A stretch of DNA of 64,000 bases, taken from contig NZ_JAMJWC010000002.1 of assembly GCF_023554555.1 (NCBI RefSeq), forward strand, positions 558,001-622,000, read 5' to 3'. The translations under genes were made by a program, and so were the position numbers. This DNA comes from Sphingobacterium sp. lm-10 (lineage in GTDB: Bacteria; Bacteroidota; Bacteroidia; Sphingobacteriales; Sphingobacteriaceae). Below, in pieces: positions 7,736-16,550 of the stretch (within the stretch, counting starts at the first letter, position 1; each line of letters opens with the position of its first letter). The notes beneath the pieces were generated by a model. That model made no database searches, was not told the origin of the DNA, and was given only the letters and a program-made list of their open reading frames with translations.

Positions 7736-10285
7736 ATGAACAAATTTATACTATCACTAAGCGTTCTTTTATTGATTTCACCATTTTTATATGGGCAGCA
7801 AACTTTACGCGGTAAAGTGGTCAACAGTCAGAATCAACCCATTCCTTTTGCCACGGTTACGATTAGAGAAACCAATCAGCGCCTATCTGCCGACGCAGAT
7901 GGGCTGTTCTCTGTAGTGCCCACTCAGGCTCCTCCCTATCATATTAGAGCGGTATCGGTGGGTTATAAGACGCATGAACAGTTAGTTTCTACAGAACCTG
8001 AGCAGGCGGTTACTCTTCGATTAGAAACGGAAAATCAGGTACAGGAGGTTATTGTTACGTCCCGCCGTCGTCAAGAGCAACTACAGGATGTACCTATTCC
8101 AATTTCCGTAGTCAGTGGCAAGTTTGTAGAAGAAGCGGGTGCTTTCAACGTCAATCGATTGAAAGAAATTGTCCCTTCTGTACAATTGTATTCTTCCAAC
8201 CCTAGAAATACCGGTATTAGCATCCGCGGGCTGGGAACTACCTTCGGGCTTACCAACGATGGTATAGATCCTGGCGTCGGCTTTTATGTTGATGGCGTGT
8301 ATTATGCACGAAACGCTGTTACTACGCTGGATTTTATTGATGTCGAACAAATTGAGGTATTGCGTGGTCCACAAGGAACGTTGTTTGGAAAGAATACTGT
8401 AGCTGGTGCATTCAACATTACCACGCGCAAGCCGACATTTCACGCTACCGCCGATGCAGAAGTTTCGTATGGGAATTATGGTTTTATCCAAGCAAAGGGA
8501 TCTATTAGTGGTCCGATCACGAGCAAACTAGCCGCCAGATTGTCGTTTAGCGGAACCCAGCGCGATGGACTTATCTATAACGTGGCTACACAGAAGCACA
8601 CTAACGAATTGAATAATTTAGGCTTACGCGGACAATTATTGTACAAGCCTTCCGACAAAGTCGATGTGTTATTTGCGGCGGATTTAACACGACAACGCCC
8701 CGACGGTTATGCCCAGGTATTTGCCGGAGTAGCACCTACGCAGCGCGCACCGTATCGGCAATTCGAACAGATTATTGCGGATCTAAACTACGATTTGCCT
8801 TCTCGTAATCCGTTTGATCGCATCATAGATCACGATACGCCTTGGCGCTCTGGGCAAGATTTGGGTGGTCTGTCGGCCAATGTAGATGTACAGGTGGCTG
8901 GTGGTACATTGACTTCCACTACAGCCTGGCGATTCTGGAACTGGGATCCGTCAAACGACCGGGATTTTACCGGTTTACAGGCATTAGCACTCTCTCAGGC
9001 GCCATCTCGGCATGATCAATGGTCGCAGGAAGTACGTTGGGCAGGAGATTTTTCTGACAAGCTAGGGGCGGTGTTTGGTGTATATGTTTTTGGACAATCC
9101 CTCAATGCAGATCCGGCACATACGGAACAGGCCGGGATCCATCAATGGCGATTTGCGCAAAGTTCCGAAAGTCCGCTTTGGCAAACACCAGGGCTTTTCG
9201 AAGGCTTAGGCATCCGTTCCTATCCGAGTATGCGTTCTTTCAGTGGTGCGGTATTTACCCAATTTGACTGGGAAGTGTTACCAAACCTGCGTTTATTGCC
9301 CGGATTGCGTCTGAATTACGACGATAAATCGGTTGATTTTCGGCGAGAGGTCTACGGTGGGTTACAAACAGATGATCCAGCGCTCATTGCCTTACAACGA
9401 GGATTATACAGCAATCAGGCATTCGAAGCCAGTATTGACGATACCAATTTATCAGGGCAGTTAACCGTTGCTTATAAAGCTAACGAGCGGATCAATGCGT
9501 TTGCGACCTATTCAACGAGTTTCAAGCCAGTAGGACTTAATCTGGGTGGTCTGCCAAATCAGGATGGTCAACCTATGCTAGAGCTGGCGGTTATCCGACC
9601 TGAGCGTGTATCTCATTACGAGTTAGGTATCAAAACACAACCTACAGACAACACCATCTTAAATGTAACCCTACACAATTCTGATGTGTATGATTATCAA
9701 ACCCAAGTGCAAGCCGCTGATCTTTCTGTAAATCGAGGATATCTGGCCAATGCCGAGCAAGTGCGCGTTCGCGGAATTGAGGTAGATGGAAATGCGCGTG
9801 TGCAAGATTGGTTAACCCTATACGGTTCATTGGCCTATACCGACGGTAGGTATATCTCATTTACCAATGCGCCGCCACCATTAGAAGGCACCGGAGGCCC
9901 TAACTTTATCGATATTTCTGGCGGCAGACTGCCAGGCATCTCCGAATGGGCTACCTCGTTTGGTGGAGAAGTGAAAACAAAATCAGCACAATTTCTAGGA
10001 CAGCGAGGAGAATACTTTTTTGCGCTTGATGGATTCTACCGCTCTTCATTTTCTTCCAATCCGTCGCCATCAGCCTACCTGGTTGTACCAGCATATACAT
10101 TGGTCAATCCGCGAATCGGATTTCGCTCACAGGATGGTGTTTCAGTAACGGTATGGGCACGCAATGTCTTCGATACCAATTATTTCGAACAGCTGCTTCC
10201 TGGTGCAGGAAATTCAGGGCACTATGCGGCCGTATTGGGCGATCCGCGTACTTTTGGAATCACACTCCGTTATGCTTGGAGATAA
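7736..10285 (+). CDS. TonB-dependent outer-membrane receptor
   Basis: An 849-residue outer-membrane transporter. Residues 1-20 are a signal peptide ending FLYGQ. A carboxypeptidase-regulatory-like beta domain follows (about 22-100; PIPFATVTIRETNQRLSADA). The plug domain (about 105-215) contains EVIVTSRRRQEQLQDVPIP and IEVLRGPQGTLFGKNTVAGA, and the rest is the beta-barrel ending in an aromatic-rich strand (TFGITLRYAW). The plug resembles iron-complex or vitamin receptors of the proteobacterial style rather than SusC, and no SusD gene follows. The substrate is not evident. The ECF sigma gene downstream is a possible regulator but is separated by a terminator. Confidence 0.93.
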   Translation: MNKFILSLSVLLLISPFLYGQQTLRGKVVNSQNQPIPFATVTIRETNQRLSADADGLFSVVPTQAPPYHIRAVSVGYKTHEQLVSTEPEQAVTLRLETENQVQEVIVTSRRRQEQLQDVPIPISVVSGKFVEEAGAFNVNRLKEIVPSVQLYSSNPRNTGISIRGLGTTFGLTNDGIDPGVGFYVDGVYYARNAVTTLDFIDVEQIEVLRGPQGTLFGKNTVAGAFNITTRKPTFHATADAEVSYGNYGFIQAKGSISGPITSKLAARLSFSGTQRDGLIYNVATQKHTNELNNLGLRGQLLYKPSDKVDVLFAADLTRQRPDGYAQVFAGVAPTQRAPYRQFEQIIADLNYDLPSRNPFDRIIDHDTPWRSGQDLGGLSANVDVQVAGGTLTSTTAWRFWNWDPSNDRDFTGLQALALSQAPSRHDQWSQEVRWAGDFSDKLGAVFGVYVFGQSLNADPAHTEQAGIHQWRFAQSSESPLWQTPGLFEGLGIRSYPSMRSFSGAVFTQFDWEVLPNLRLLPGLRLNYDDKSVDFRREVYGGLQTDDPALIALQRGLYSNQAFEASIDDTNLSGQLTVAYKANERINAFATYSTSFKPVGLNLGGLPNQDGQPMLELAVIRPERVSHYELGIKTQPTDNTILNVTLHNSDVYDYQTQVQAADLSVNRGYLANAEQVRVRGIEVDGNARVQDWLTLYGSLAYTDGRYISFTNAPPPLEGTGGPNFIDISGGRLPGISEWATSFGGEVKTKSAQFLGQRGEYFFALDGFYRSSFSSNPSPSAYLVVPAYTLVNPRIGFRSQDGVSVTVWARNVFDTNYFEQLLPGAGNSGHYAAVLGDPRTFGITLRYAWR

Positions 10286-10369
10286 TTGCTAACACGGAAA
10301 AATATACTATTCCAAGGTTTTACACAAAAAGACTTTCAAATCTCTCTTAACAAACCAATACCAAGTAAT

Positions 10370-10410
10370 GCCCGCTAACTCCTTAGGAAAGAGTAGCGGG
10401 CTATTTTTTT
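10370..10410 (+). terminator. Terminator after the TonB receptor
   Basis: 8-bp stem GCCCGCTA (10370-10377) / TAGCGGGC (10394-10401), 16-base loop, followed by TATTTTTTT. Confidence 0.85.
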
Positions 10411-10475
10411 ATCTGCTAATTTTATGGAAAATCGTATCTTCCAGCATCATGATAATAGCAAGGTAAAATACTTTG

Positions 10476-11012
10476 ATGGACGAACGCACATTGCTCATAC
10501 GCTATAGACAGACTGGAAATCTGCAAGATTTGGGAGAATTATACACTCCCTATATGTCCTTGCTTTATGGTGTGTGTTACAAGTACCTGCAAGACCAGGA
10601 TCAGAGCCAGGATGCGGTGATGCAAATCTTTGAAGAGCTGATCAGCAAACTGCGAACCCATGAGGTAGACAATTTTAAGAGTTGGCTCTATGTGTATGCG
10701 CGTAATTACTGCTTGATGCACTTGCGAAGAGATAAAAGACAAAATCGTGTTCCGATAGACCAACATCTTACCGAAGCCGAAGAGCAATTGTCTGCCCCGG
10801 AAGAGGTGGTATGGTTGGAGAAGGATTTCGAAAAGCTGGAGGTATGTCTGGTAGCATTGATCCCCGAGCAAGAGCAATGTGTACGCCTATTTTACCTGGA
10901 CAAGAAATGTTATAAGGATATTGCAGCGATAACTGGTTTTGACCTGAATAAAGTGAAGAGCTACATTCAAAACGGGAAAAGAAACCTAAAGCTGTGTATG
11001 GAAAGAATGTAA
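10476..11012 (+). CDS. ECF-type RNA polymerase sigma factor
   Basis: A 178-residue sigma-70 family factor of the extracytoplasmic-function type. Region 2 is visible in the N-terminal third (LYTPYMSLLYGVCYKYLQDQ, then SQDAVMQIFEELISKL and the FKSWLYVYARNYCLMHLRR element). Region 4 is the C-terminal helix-turn-helix (EQEQCVRLFYLDKKCYKDIA, then LNKVKSYIQNGKRNLK). The ATG at 10476 follows an in-frame TTG; I prefer the ATG. Its stop overlaps the ATG of the next gene (TAATG), typical of a sigma/anti-sigma pair. In Bacteroidota such pairs often control TonB or Sus systems; the target here is unknown. Confidence 0.92.
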   Translation: MDERTLLIRYRQTGNLQDLGELYTPYMSLLYGVCYKYLQDQDQSQDAVMQIFEELISKLRTHEVDNFKSWLYVYARNYCLMHLRRDKRQNRVPIDQHLTEAEEQLSAPEEVVWLEKDFEKLEVCLVALIPEQEQCVRLFYLDKKCYKDIAAITGFDLNKVKSYIQNGKRNLKLCMERM

Positions 11013-11656
11013 TGGACAATAATTATCAATTATCTCGAATTCACAATTATGTGGCTGGGCTCATGAGCCGGGAGGATATGCATGCCCTGGAACGCGAAGC
11101 GATCAACGATCCTTTTTTACAAGATGCGATCGATGGCTATAAGTTACAGAATGGGGTCGAAACTGCTCCATTGAGCTTATTGCAAAAGCGATTAGCTGCT
11201 CGTGTGCAGCAGAGAAATCTAGACCGCCATAAGCGATTTTACAGCTGGCAGCGTTTAGCCGTTGGGCTTGTGGCTGCAGTTATGTTTGTGGTAGTTTGTT
11301 CGCTTTTGGTGTTTCGGCACTTACACCAGAAGCCCGTAAGCTCAACGCAGGCAGAGGGGATCACCATAACGACATCTACGCTGCGGGTACAGGTGGTGCC
11401 GGAGGAAAACTCGGATGCGCGACCATTGAAAGGGTGGGAGCAGTTTTCACAGAAGCTCAATGAAAACTTGTCCTCTTATACGAATGCCCTTTCGGTAGAT
11501 GTAAAATTTATAATCGAAAACGGGCATGCCAAAGATATCAAGATCAGCGGTTTGAGCGATCAGAGATTTATGGAAAAGATCACGCAAACAATTCGTCAGG
11601 AGCTCCGCTGGGAAGGCACGAAAGCACAGTTCCGTTTGCATATCGGTGCGGAGTAA
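11012..11656 (+). CDS. Membrane partner of the ECF sigma factor (putative anti-sigma)
   Basis: A 214-residue single-pass membrane protein. The cytoplasmic N-terminus carries the element MHALEREAINDPFLQDAIDG, seen in Bacteroidota proteins encoded next to ECF sigma factors. One membrane span follows at about residues 76-97 (VGLVAAVMFVVVCSLLVF), then a periplasmic domain of about 115 residues. The start is the ATG at 11012, one base inside the sigma-factor stop and six bases after GGAAAG. Position and topology make an anti-sigma role likely, but there is no zinc-binding HxxxCxxC motif, so it is not a classical ZAS anti-sigma. Confidence 0.7.
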   Translation: MDNNYQLSRIHNYVAGLMSREDMHALEREAINDPFLQDAIDGYKLQNGVETAPLSLLQKRLAARVQQRNLDRHKRFYSWQRLAVGLVAAVMFVVVCSLLVFRHLHQKPVSSTQAEGITITTSTLRVQVVPEENSDARPLKGWEQFSQKLNENLSSYTNALSVDVKFIIENGHAKDIKISGLSDQRFMEKITQTIRQELRWEGTKAQFRLHIGAE

Positions 11657-11750
11657 TCCACCAGGGAAAAGAGCCAGGATACCCCATTTACAGGACAAAA
11701 TAGGAGGGTATAAAAAGCTAATCACGCCAAAAAGCATATCATCATCCCGT

Positions 11751-12881
11751 ATGGCAAATAACAAAGAGGTAAATAATAGTGCTTCGCAGTCCGAAAAAGC
11801 AAAACCGGAAACTTTTTATCATGTAAATATCGTGGTGATTGGTGCAGGGCAAGCCGGTTTGTCGGCCGCTTATTACTTGAAAAAATCAGGCATTGAGCCG
11901 GGGAAAGGATTTGTGGTGATCGATGATGAAACGGGGGCTGGCGGCGCCTGGCAACATCGATGGAATTCATTGACCCTAGATAATGTCAATGGCATTAACG
12001 ATCTGCCTGGCTTATCTTTTGATGAGACAGTAAACACAAAGGATAAAACCTTGATGGCCTCTGTGGCATTGCCACAATATTATGCAGCGTACGAGAAAGC
12101 ATTTGAATTACCGGTAATACGGCCACTCAAAGTAAAACAAGTAACCCCCAGAAAAGATCGTTTTCTCATTCATACGGATGGCGTGCAGTTCAGTGTCAAA
12201 GGCATTATCAACGCAACGGGCACGTGGAAGTCACCCCGATTTCCAAAATATCCAGGATCGGAAATATTTAAAGGCCAACAACTACATACCGTTGATTATA
12301 AAAATGCGCAAGCATTTGTTGGCAAGCATGTTATCGTCGTGGGGGCTGGTATTTCTGCCATTCAGCTATTACGTGAAATCTCTGAAGTAACCGAAACGAC
12401 TTGGGTAACGCGAAGACCGCCAGAATTCAAAGATTTTGATTTCAATCCAGATTTAGGTCGTGAAGCAGTCGCCATGGTAGAAGCTCGCGTGCGAGATGGC
12501 TTACCGCCGCGCTCTGTTGTTTCTGTCACGGGTTTGCCGACAACGCCCGCGATTCGTGGCATGATGGACAGAGGGATTTTGGATCGAAAACCGATGTTTG
12601 ATGAAATTGCCGAGCATGGTGTGCAATGGGCAGATGGTACCACGCTTGATGCGGATGTGATCTTTTGGAATACCGGATTTCATCATTCGCTGGATCATCT
12701 GGCGCCATTGCAATTGATGAACGATCAAGGCGGAATCGTGATGTCAGGGAAATTAGCGACTCAAGTCGCGCAGGATCATCGAATACACCTCGCCGGATAT
12801 GGCCCATCTGCCTCCACGATAGGCGCAAATAGAGCAGGTCGCATAGTAGCAAAAGAATTGATCGACACGCTGGGTTTATAG
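11751..12881 (+). CDS. FMO-like FAD/NAD(P)-dependent oxidoreductase
   Basis: A 376-residue flavoprotein resembling flavin-containing monooxygenases. It has an FAD-binding Rossmann motif near the start (VVIGAGQAGLSAAYYLKKSG), a second dinucleotide site (VIVVGAGISAIQLLRE) for NAD(P)H, and the linking ATG motif NATGTWKSPRFPKYPG. The Baeyer-Villiger fingerprint is not clearly present. The frame is open back to 11646, but the upstream part lacks conserved sequence; the ATG at 11751 gives a natural start. It stands alone, 94 bases after the anti-sigma gene. The substrate is unknown. Confidence 0.88.
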   Translation: MANNKEVNNSASQSEKAKPETFYHVNIVVIGAGQAGLSAAYYLKKSGIEPGKGFVVIDDETGAGGAWQHRWNSLTLDNVNGINDLPGLSFDETVNTKDKTLMASVALPQYYAAYEKAFELPVIRPLKVKQVTPRKDRFLIHTDGVQFSVKGIINATGTWKSPRFPKYPGSEIFKGQQLHTVDYKNAQAFVGKHVIVVGAGISAIQLLREISEVTETTWVTRRPPEFKDFDFNPDLGREAVAMVEARVRDGLPPRSVVSVTGLPTTPAIRGMMDRGILDRKPMFDEIAEHGVQWADGTTLDADVIFWNTGFHHSLDHLAPLQLMNDQGGIVMSGKLATQVAQDHRIHLAGYGPSASTIGANRAGRIVAKELIDTLGL

Positions 12882-12927
12882 TTTGGAATAATTAGCGATA
12901 GCATTACGACGGGACGAATAGCGTAGA

Positions 12928-13032
12928 TTATTTTTCAATCTCATCGAGGAGAAGTTGGTACAATGAATTTTTGAACGTTTCTCGATAAATACCTAAAGGC
13001 CCAACAGATTTCGTAAGATAATTTTTGGTGCG
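12928..13032 (-). other. Open frame continuing in phase after the SymE stop codon
   Basis: Directly after the TAA stop of the SymE-like gene, the same frame stays open for 34 codons and encodes a plausible peptide ending NSLYQLLLDEIEK. It has no start codon near its 5' end. It may be the degraded tail of a formerly longer gene, a fragment of a neighbour, or chance. Confidence 0.25.
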
Positions 13033-13230
13033 TTATGTATTTACTTGGTCGCCTTTATCCATCGTAATCGTTAATCTGTTTTTCTTGACGTGAATGGTCA
13101 CATAAGCACCCTGCTTAAATCCGGCATCTTCTAGCCATTTTCCTTCTAGCCGAATTTCAGGAATGGTGATATTATCCCACCTTCTAGTAAGAAATTTACG
13201 ATGTATTTTTAATTTCCTGAATGTGGTCAT
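13033..13230 (-). CDS. SymE-like toxin (AbrB/MazE-fold)
   Basis: A 65-residue protein matching the SymE toxin family: the core IPEIRLEGKWLEDAGFKQGA followed by YVTIHVKKNRLTITM is the characteristic swapped-hairpin AbrB-like strand pattern. In Escherichia coli SymE is an SOS-induced RNA-associated toxin held in check by an antisense RNA (SymR). In Bacteroidota many short homologues exist whose activity is untested. It lies at the left edge of an accessory island. I could not identify an antisense RNA gene. Confidence 0.75.
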   Translation of the reverse strand: MTTFRKLKIHRKFLTRRWDNITIPEIRLEGKWLEDAGFKQGAYVTIHVKKNRLTITMDKGDQVNT

Positions 13231-13349
13231 TCGTCTTGTATTTGTTATGACGAATATCTAAATATACTTTAAAATGAATGTTCGCTATAATGAACAACCA
13301 AGAAAATAAATGAAAAAGATACAAATGAAGATCAGAAAAGTCGCCTGAA

Positions 13350-13478
13350 GCAGTATTAAAAGCTGTTGTCTTTTATTGCAAGATTAGCGGAATCCAACTG
13401 CACATGATTGAAAGCGGCAAAACAAACCCTCGCCTCGGAACTTTAGTGAAAATCGCTACCGCTTTAGAAATTTCAGTA
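13350..13478 (+). pseudogene. Relic of an Xre-type helix-turn-helix gene
   Basis: In the frame starting GCA at 13350, the translation contains IQLHMIESGKTNPRLGTLVK followed by IATALEISVS, the second half of an Xre/Cro helix-turn-helix including recognition helix and linker. Upstream there is no start codon or first helix in this frame (a TGA lies at 13326). At the 3' end the homology stops where the convergent 5'-nucleotidase gene ends. It is therefore a truncated remnant, perhaps of an antitoxin or regulator once paired with a neighbouring gene. Confidence 0.6.
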
Positions 13479-13483
13479 TCTAC

Positions 13484-14461
13484 TTACGATTTGCCATTAA
13501 CATTTGACTTTTTAATAATTTCTAATTTAACAGTGTTCAAATCTGATTTGTACAATGGTGAGTCATGGGCATAAGGAACTCGTCCTGAAGGTACAAAGCG
13601 AGAGGATTCTTTAAGGTGTATATCTTGATCGTCGAAAAATATATGGGCACCGAATGCTTTTAACACCTTATCCTTACTCAGTCCACCTAGAAAATAAGCT
13701 TCATCTACATAAACGCCCCACTTCCTCAACGTCTTAATAACTCTCATGTGTGAAGGTGCATTTCTTGCTGTTACAATAGCTAATCTTAGAGGAGATAATT
13801 CAATTGTTGTTGGAAGTTCTTCTTGAATTTTCGAAAGTTTAATTAATAGTTTTGCGAACGGTCCCTCACCAAGTTCTTCATTTTCATGTTCCTGCTCATA
13901 TTTATGAAATGCATCTAGTCCCTCAGTTTTATACCGGTATTCGGAATCGTCGGAAAATAGTACTGCATCCGCATCAAAAGCAATTTTTACTCGATTATCA
14001 AGAGGTTTAAACTCCTTAGGTGGAGCATAAATATATGCTGCAGCACAACTTTTAGAATCAATTACCGCCTGTACGTCATTTGAATCTTTACTCAGAAATA
14101 GGTCGATGTCGAAAGCGTCAATATAAGGAGATAGTGGTTCTCCACCGCTGAATGCCATTCGAGTTATATCAAGATTGTGTTGTCTAACAGAGTTCATTAT
14201 TCGAACACCTGTTTCGGGGCTGTTTCGTGACATTACTACAACTTCGACAATTCTTTTTTTTGCATCTTTATTTAGATGAAGCAGACGTTGAACGAGGTGA
14301 AATGCGGTTCCTGGAATTAGCAATTCTTCCTCATGTTGCTGTTGGTAATTTCTGTAGCCAGAAATACCTTCTTTTATAAAAATTTCATTCTCGGTTTCTA
14401 GATCGAATAAAGCGCGGCTAGAAACGCCTACTACTAAAATCTCTGAAAAATCTAAAGGCAT
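13484..14461 (-). CDS. 5'-nucleotidase, cytosolic type I-like (HAD fold)
   Basis: A 325-residue protein of the bacterial 5'-nucleotidase family related to eukaryotic cN-I. N-terminal hallmarks are VVGVSSRALFDLE, PGTAFHLVQRLLHLN and VVVMSRNSPETG. HAD motifs are visible: Asp163/Asp165 (IAFDADAVLF), Thr231 (IVTARN), Lys263 (LSKDKVLKAFG) and Asp277/Asp278 (IFFDDQD), so the enzyme looks catalytically intact. It should dephosphorylate nucleoside monophosphates. Its place among toxin-antitoxin genes rather than nucleotide-metabolism genes suggests cargo of a mobile region; a defence or toxin role is only speculation. Confidence 0.85.
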   Translation of the reverse strand: MPLDFSEILVVGVSSRALFDLETENEIFIKEGISGYRNYQQQHEEELLIPGTAFHLVQRLLHLNKDAKKRIVEVVVMSRNSPETGVRIMNSVRQHNLDITRMAFSGGEPLSPYIDAFDIDLFLSKDSNDVQAVIDSKSCAAAYIYAPPKEFKPLDNRVKIAFDADAVLFSDDSEYRYKTEGLDAFHKYEQEHENEELGEGPFAKLLIKLSKIQEELPTTIELSPLRLAIVTARNAPSHMRVIKTLRKWGVYVDEAYFLGGLSKDKVLKAFGAHIFFDDQDIHLKESSRFVPSGRVPYAHDSPLYKSDLNTVKLEIIKKSNVNGKS

Positions 14462-14688
14462 AGTTGATTAATTTGTTGTAAATTATTGATGAAATGTCGC
14501 GTGCACAATGATTATCAGGAATATAATAAATGTAAAAAAGTTCAAGCTTTAGAAGTAGTAAGTTGATACGACTAAATACAAACTTTAAGGTATTTTTATT
14601 GCAGAATTTCTGTTATTACAATTAATTATACCATCAAAAACCTTGAATTCGTAATTTATTTCTTGACCAAAGTATTTCTTATCCAGGA

Positions 14689-15214
14689 CTAAAGTCTAAC
14701 TGATAACCCACTATTAGGTCCAGGAGGCAATCCCAAAATTGTATCTACGCCTATATTATTCCTAAGGTCATTTAGTAATTTTTCGGCGTTAACTTGTTTG
14801 CCAACCATTATTTCAGACTCTGATCGAGGATTTTCAGCATGTTTCGCGCGGTATATAGTTAGTGCTTGTTGAGTCTCAATCGCTTTTAAAGCGAGACCAC
14901 GAATGTAAAAGCGATTAAATTCACTTTCCGCTAATGTTTGATTTGCTGTATGAGGAATTTTAACATAATTAACGCCATTTTTTCCATTTCTTGGTTCTTT
15001 CTCTGCAAAGCAATTATTTTCTTTCAAGGCTGTTGCCAGGCTTTGTTCATTTCCGGAGGACGCAGCATCTAAAAGAAGTTGGGCGTAGACTTCGGTTCCC
15101 TTTTTCATTAAATCGCTTACTATAGTAAAGTTGCCCTTTAGAAATATCAGATTCTATTTCTGAAACCATGAGCTCTCTAGTTTTATCATCTAGATTTTCA
15201 AAATTGAATTTCAT
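14689..15214 (-). pseudogene. Conserved protein of unknown function, split by a frameshift
   Basis: The downstream frame (14689-15108) encodes 139 residues ending in ILGLPPGPNSGLSVRL. The upstream sequence from an ATG at 15214 encodes MKFNFENLDDKTRELMVSEI, then IESDISKGQLYYSKRFNEKG, in another frame. The upstream peptide reads naturally into GTEVYAQLLLDAASSGNEQ of the second frame at the run AAAAAGGG (about 15100), so one extra base seems to split a single gene of about 174 codons. I cannot name the family. A sequencing error or programmed frameshift is possible. If the downstream ORF is expressed alone it would start at 15108. Confidence 0.6.
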
Positions 15215-15356
15215 TATTCAGTAGTTAATTTGGTTTTATACTTCCAAAGTACAAATTATTTATCAAATTATGCCATGCTTATGAATAATGCTTTTTCATC
15301 TGATAATTGCTAAAAAAATATCTTTGATGAATCCATAATCCATTCTCCATAAAAGA

Positions 15357-15406
15357 ATAAAAGGATATACTTCTCAGCATCACCCCTTCTTTATAATCAG
15401 CTTAAA
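15357..15406. repeat. Degenerate direct repeat, copy A
   Basis: Shares TCTCAGCATC and ATCAGCTTAAA, in the same order and with similar spacing, with 16553-16606. Both copies start AAAAGGA. The two copies bracket the HigBA genes. Confidence 0.5.
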
Positions 15407-15503
15407 TCATTAATTTCCTAGATCTAAAAACTTACTTTTACCGGGTAAATTTCTTTGTATCGAGATATTGGTTAGGTTGAAACAAATAACATGTAATTAT
15501 CAG

Positions 15504-16064
15504 CTAGAGCAATACTAAATCCGTAGGGCTAAGCTTTACTTTTGGTTTGTCGAGCTTCGAGACAGCTTCGGCAATCTTACTTTGATCTTCTGCCGATAGA
15601 AATACAGGGATCAATAGGGCGAGATCAATTTTCAGGAGTTTATGGATAACGATGAGATCTTTCAGCGTAAACGGCTTAATGCCATTTATTAATTCGGACA
15701 TATGCGTTTTGCTCTTATGCCCCAATATCGATCCCAAATTCTCTTGCGTTAGGTCGAGTTGTTTTAGTTTTTTTCTTATCGCCTGTTTTCTGTTCTCCAA
15801 GAACAATCTTTCCTGCTCCGCTATGGATTCTGACTGCTCGCTTTCTGAGAGCTTATCATCGTCCAATTTGTGGAGGTCGGTCCATTCCAAATTTTCATAA
15901 GCCACAATGAGCTCCCGCAACTTCATTCTCAACTTTTTGAAGTGCGAATTTTCTTTTGAAAGTAATCGTAATTTCCTGTCGGCAATAAGGGCTCTATCAT
16001 AATCCAGCTCATTGCTGATCACGCCTACTTCCACTATCTTTTCTATATCAAAATGTGTCTTCAT
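15504..16064 (-). CDS. higA: HigA-type antitoxin (helix-turn-helix)
   Basis: A 186-residue antitoxin with an N-terminal helical part and a C-terminal Xre-type helix-turn-helix at about 92-150 (IRKKLKQLDLTQENLGSILG, then THMSELINGIKPFTLKDL). It should neutralise the HigB toxin encoded immediately upstream and repress the operon. Its ATG overlaps the toxin stop by one base (TAATG), and the toxin-first order is the hallmark of higBA modules. It is longer than the usual antitoxin of about 100 residues but matches the longer HigA form with an N-terminal extension. Confidence 0.85.
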   Translation of the reverse strand: MKTHFDIEKIVEVGVISNELDYDRALIADRKLRLLSKENSHFKKLRMKLRELIVAYENLEWTDLHKLDDDKLSESEQSESIAEQERLFLENRKQAIRKKLKQLDLTQENLGSILGHKSKTHMSELINGIKPFTLKDLIVIHKLLKIDLALLIPVFLSAEDQSKIAEAVSKLDKPKVKLSPTDLVLL

Positions 16065-16405
16065 TATGCTATGTATCCATTTTTACGCAACCATCTTTCA
16101 ATCGTTGACTTATTGTTTTTGAATTTAGCCTCATATTCCTGATGCGTTCCGGCCCAGACAATAGTGGCCTCTCCATCTTCATCAATTTCAATTAGTATTA
16201 ATGTTCGATGAATATGTATATCAAAGAAATAAAACCCTTCGCTATGTACATTATCTGCATCATGGCGAACAGTAGCAATACTCATGGCGCCGGGTTCGAA
16301 TTTTTCTAAATCATCCATTAGTCGGTCGATCTCATCGCACAATTTCTTATTGCCGATGTTCTTCTTTTTAATTTTTAATAGAATCTTCTTTCCTACGATT
16401 CGCAT
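16064..16405 (-). CDS. higB: HigB-type mRNA interferase toxin
   Basis: A 113-residue RelE/HigB superfamily toxin that would cleave mRNA on the ribosome. Diagnostic segments are LLKIKKKNIGNKKLCDEID, VHSEGFYFFDIHIHRTLILI and ATIVWAGTHQEYEAKFKNNK. The C-terminal TIERWLRKNG is intact, so the module looks functional. An in-frame TTG lies 5 codons upstream of the ATG at 16405; I chose the ATG. A candidate promoter and palindromic operator lie directly upstream. Confidence 0.88.
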   Translation of the reverse strand: MRIVGKKILLKIKKKNIGNKKLCDEIDRLMDDLEKFEPGAMSIATVRHDADNVHSEGFYFFDIHIHRTLILIEIDEDGEATIVWAGTHQEYEAKFKNNKSTIERWLRKNGYIA

Positions 16406-16417
16406 CCGTAAGCTAAA

Positions 16418-16425
16418 CAAAAGTA
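16418..16425 (-). promoter_or_regulatory. Candidate higBA -7 promoter element
   Basis: TACTTTTG on the minus strand is an exact TAnnTTTG box, 12 bases before the higB ATG. A GGTTTATT about 18 bases further upstream could serve as -33. Confidence 0.5.
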
Positions 16426-16428
16426 AAA

Positions 16429-16457
16429 ATAAAGTTCTGAAATAAACCGAACTTTAT
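16429..16457. promoter_or_regulatory. Candidate HigA operator palindrome
   Basis: A perfect 9-bp inverted repeat, ATAAAGTTC (16429-16437) and GAACTTTAT (16449-16457), separated by 11 bases just upstream of the higB -7 box. A second inverted repeat, TTTTCAG/CTGAAAA (16475-16497), lies next to it. Paired palindromes at a toxin-antitoxin promoter fit autorepression by HigA or HigBA. Confidence 0.6.
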
Positions 16458-16550
16458 GAAATTGATTGATTAAATTTTCAGAACAATTTACTGAAAATTA
16501 CTTACTTGTATCGTATTTCGTTTTGATCAACAACTAGCATCCTCCACCAC

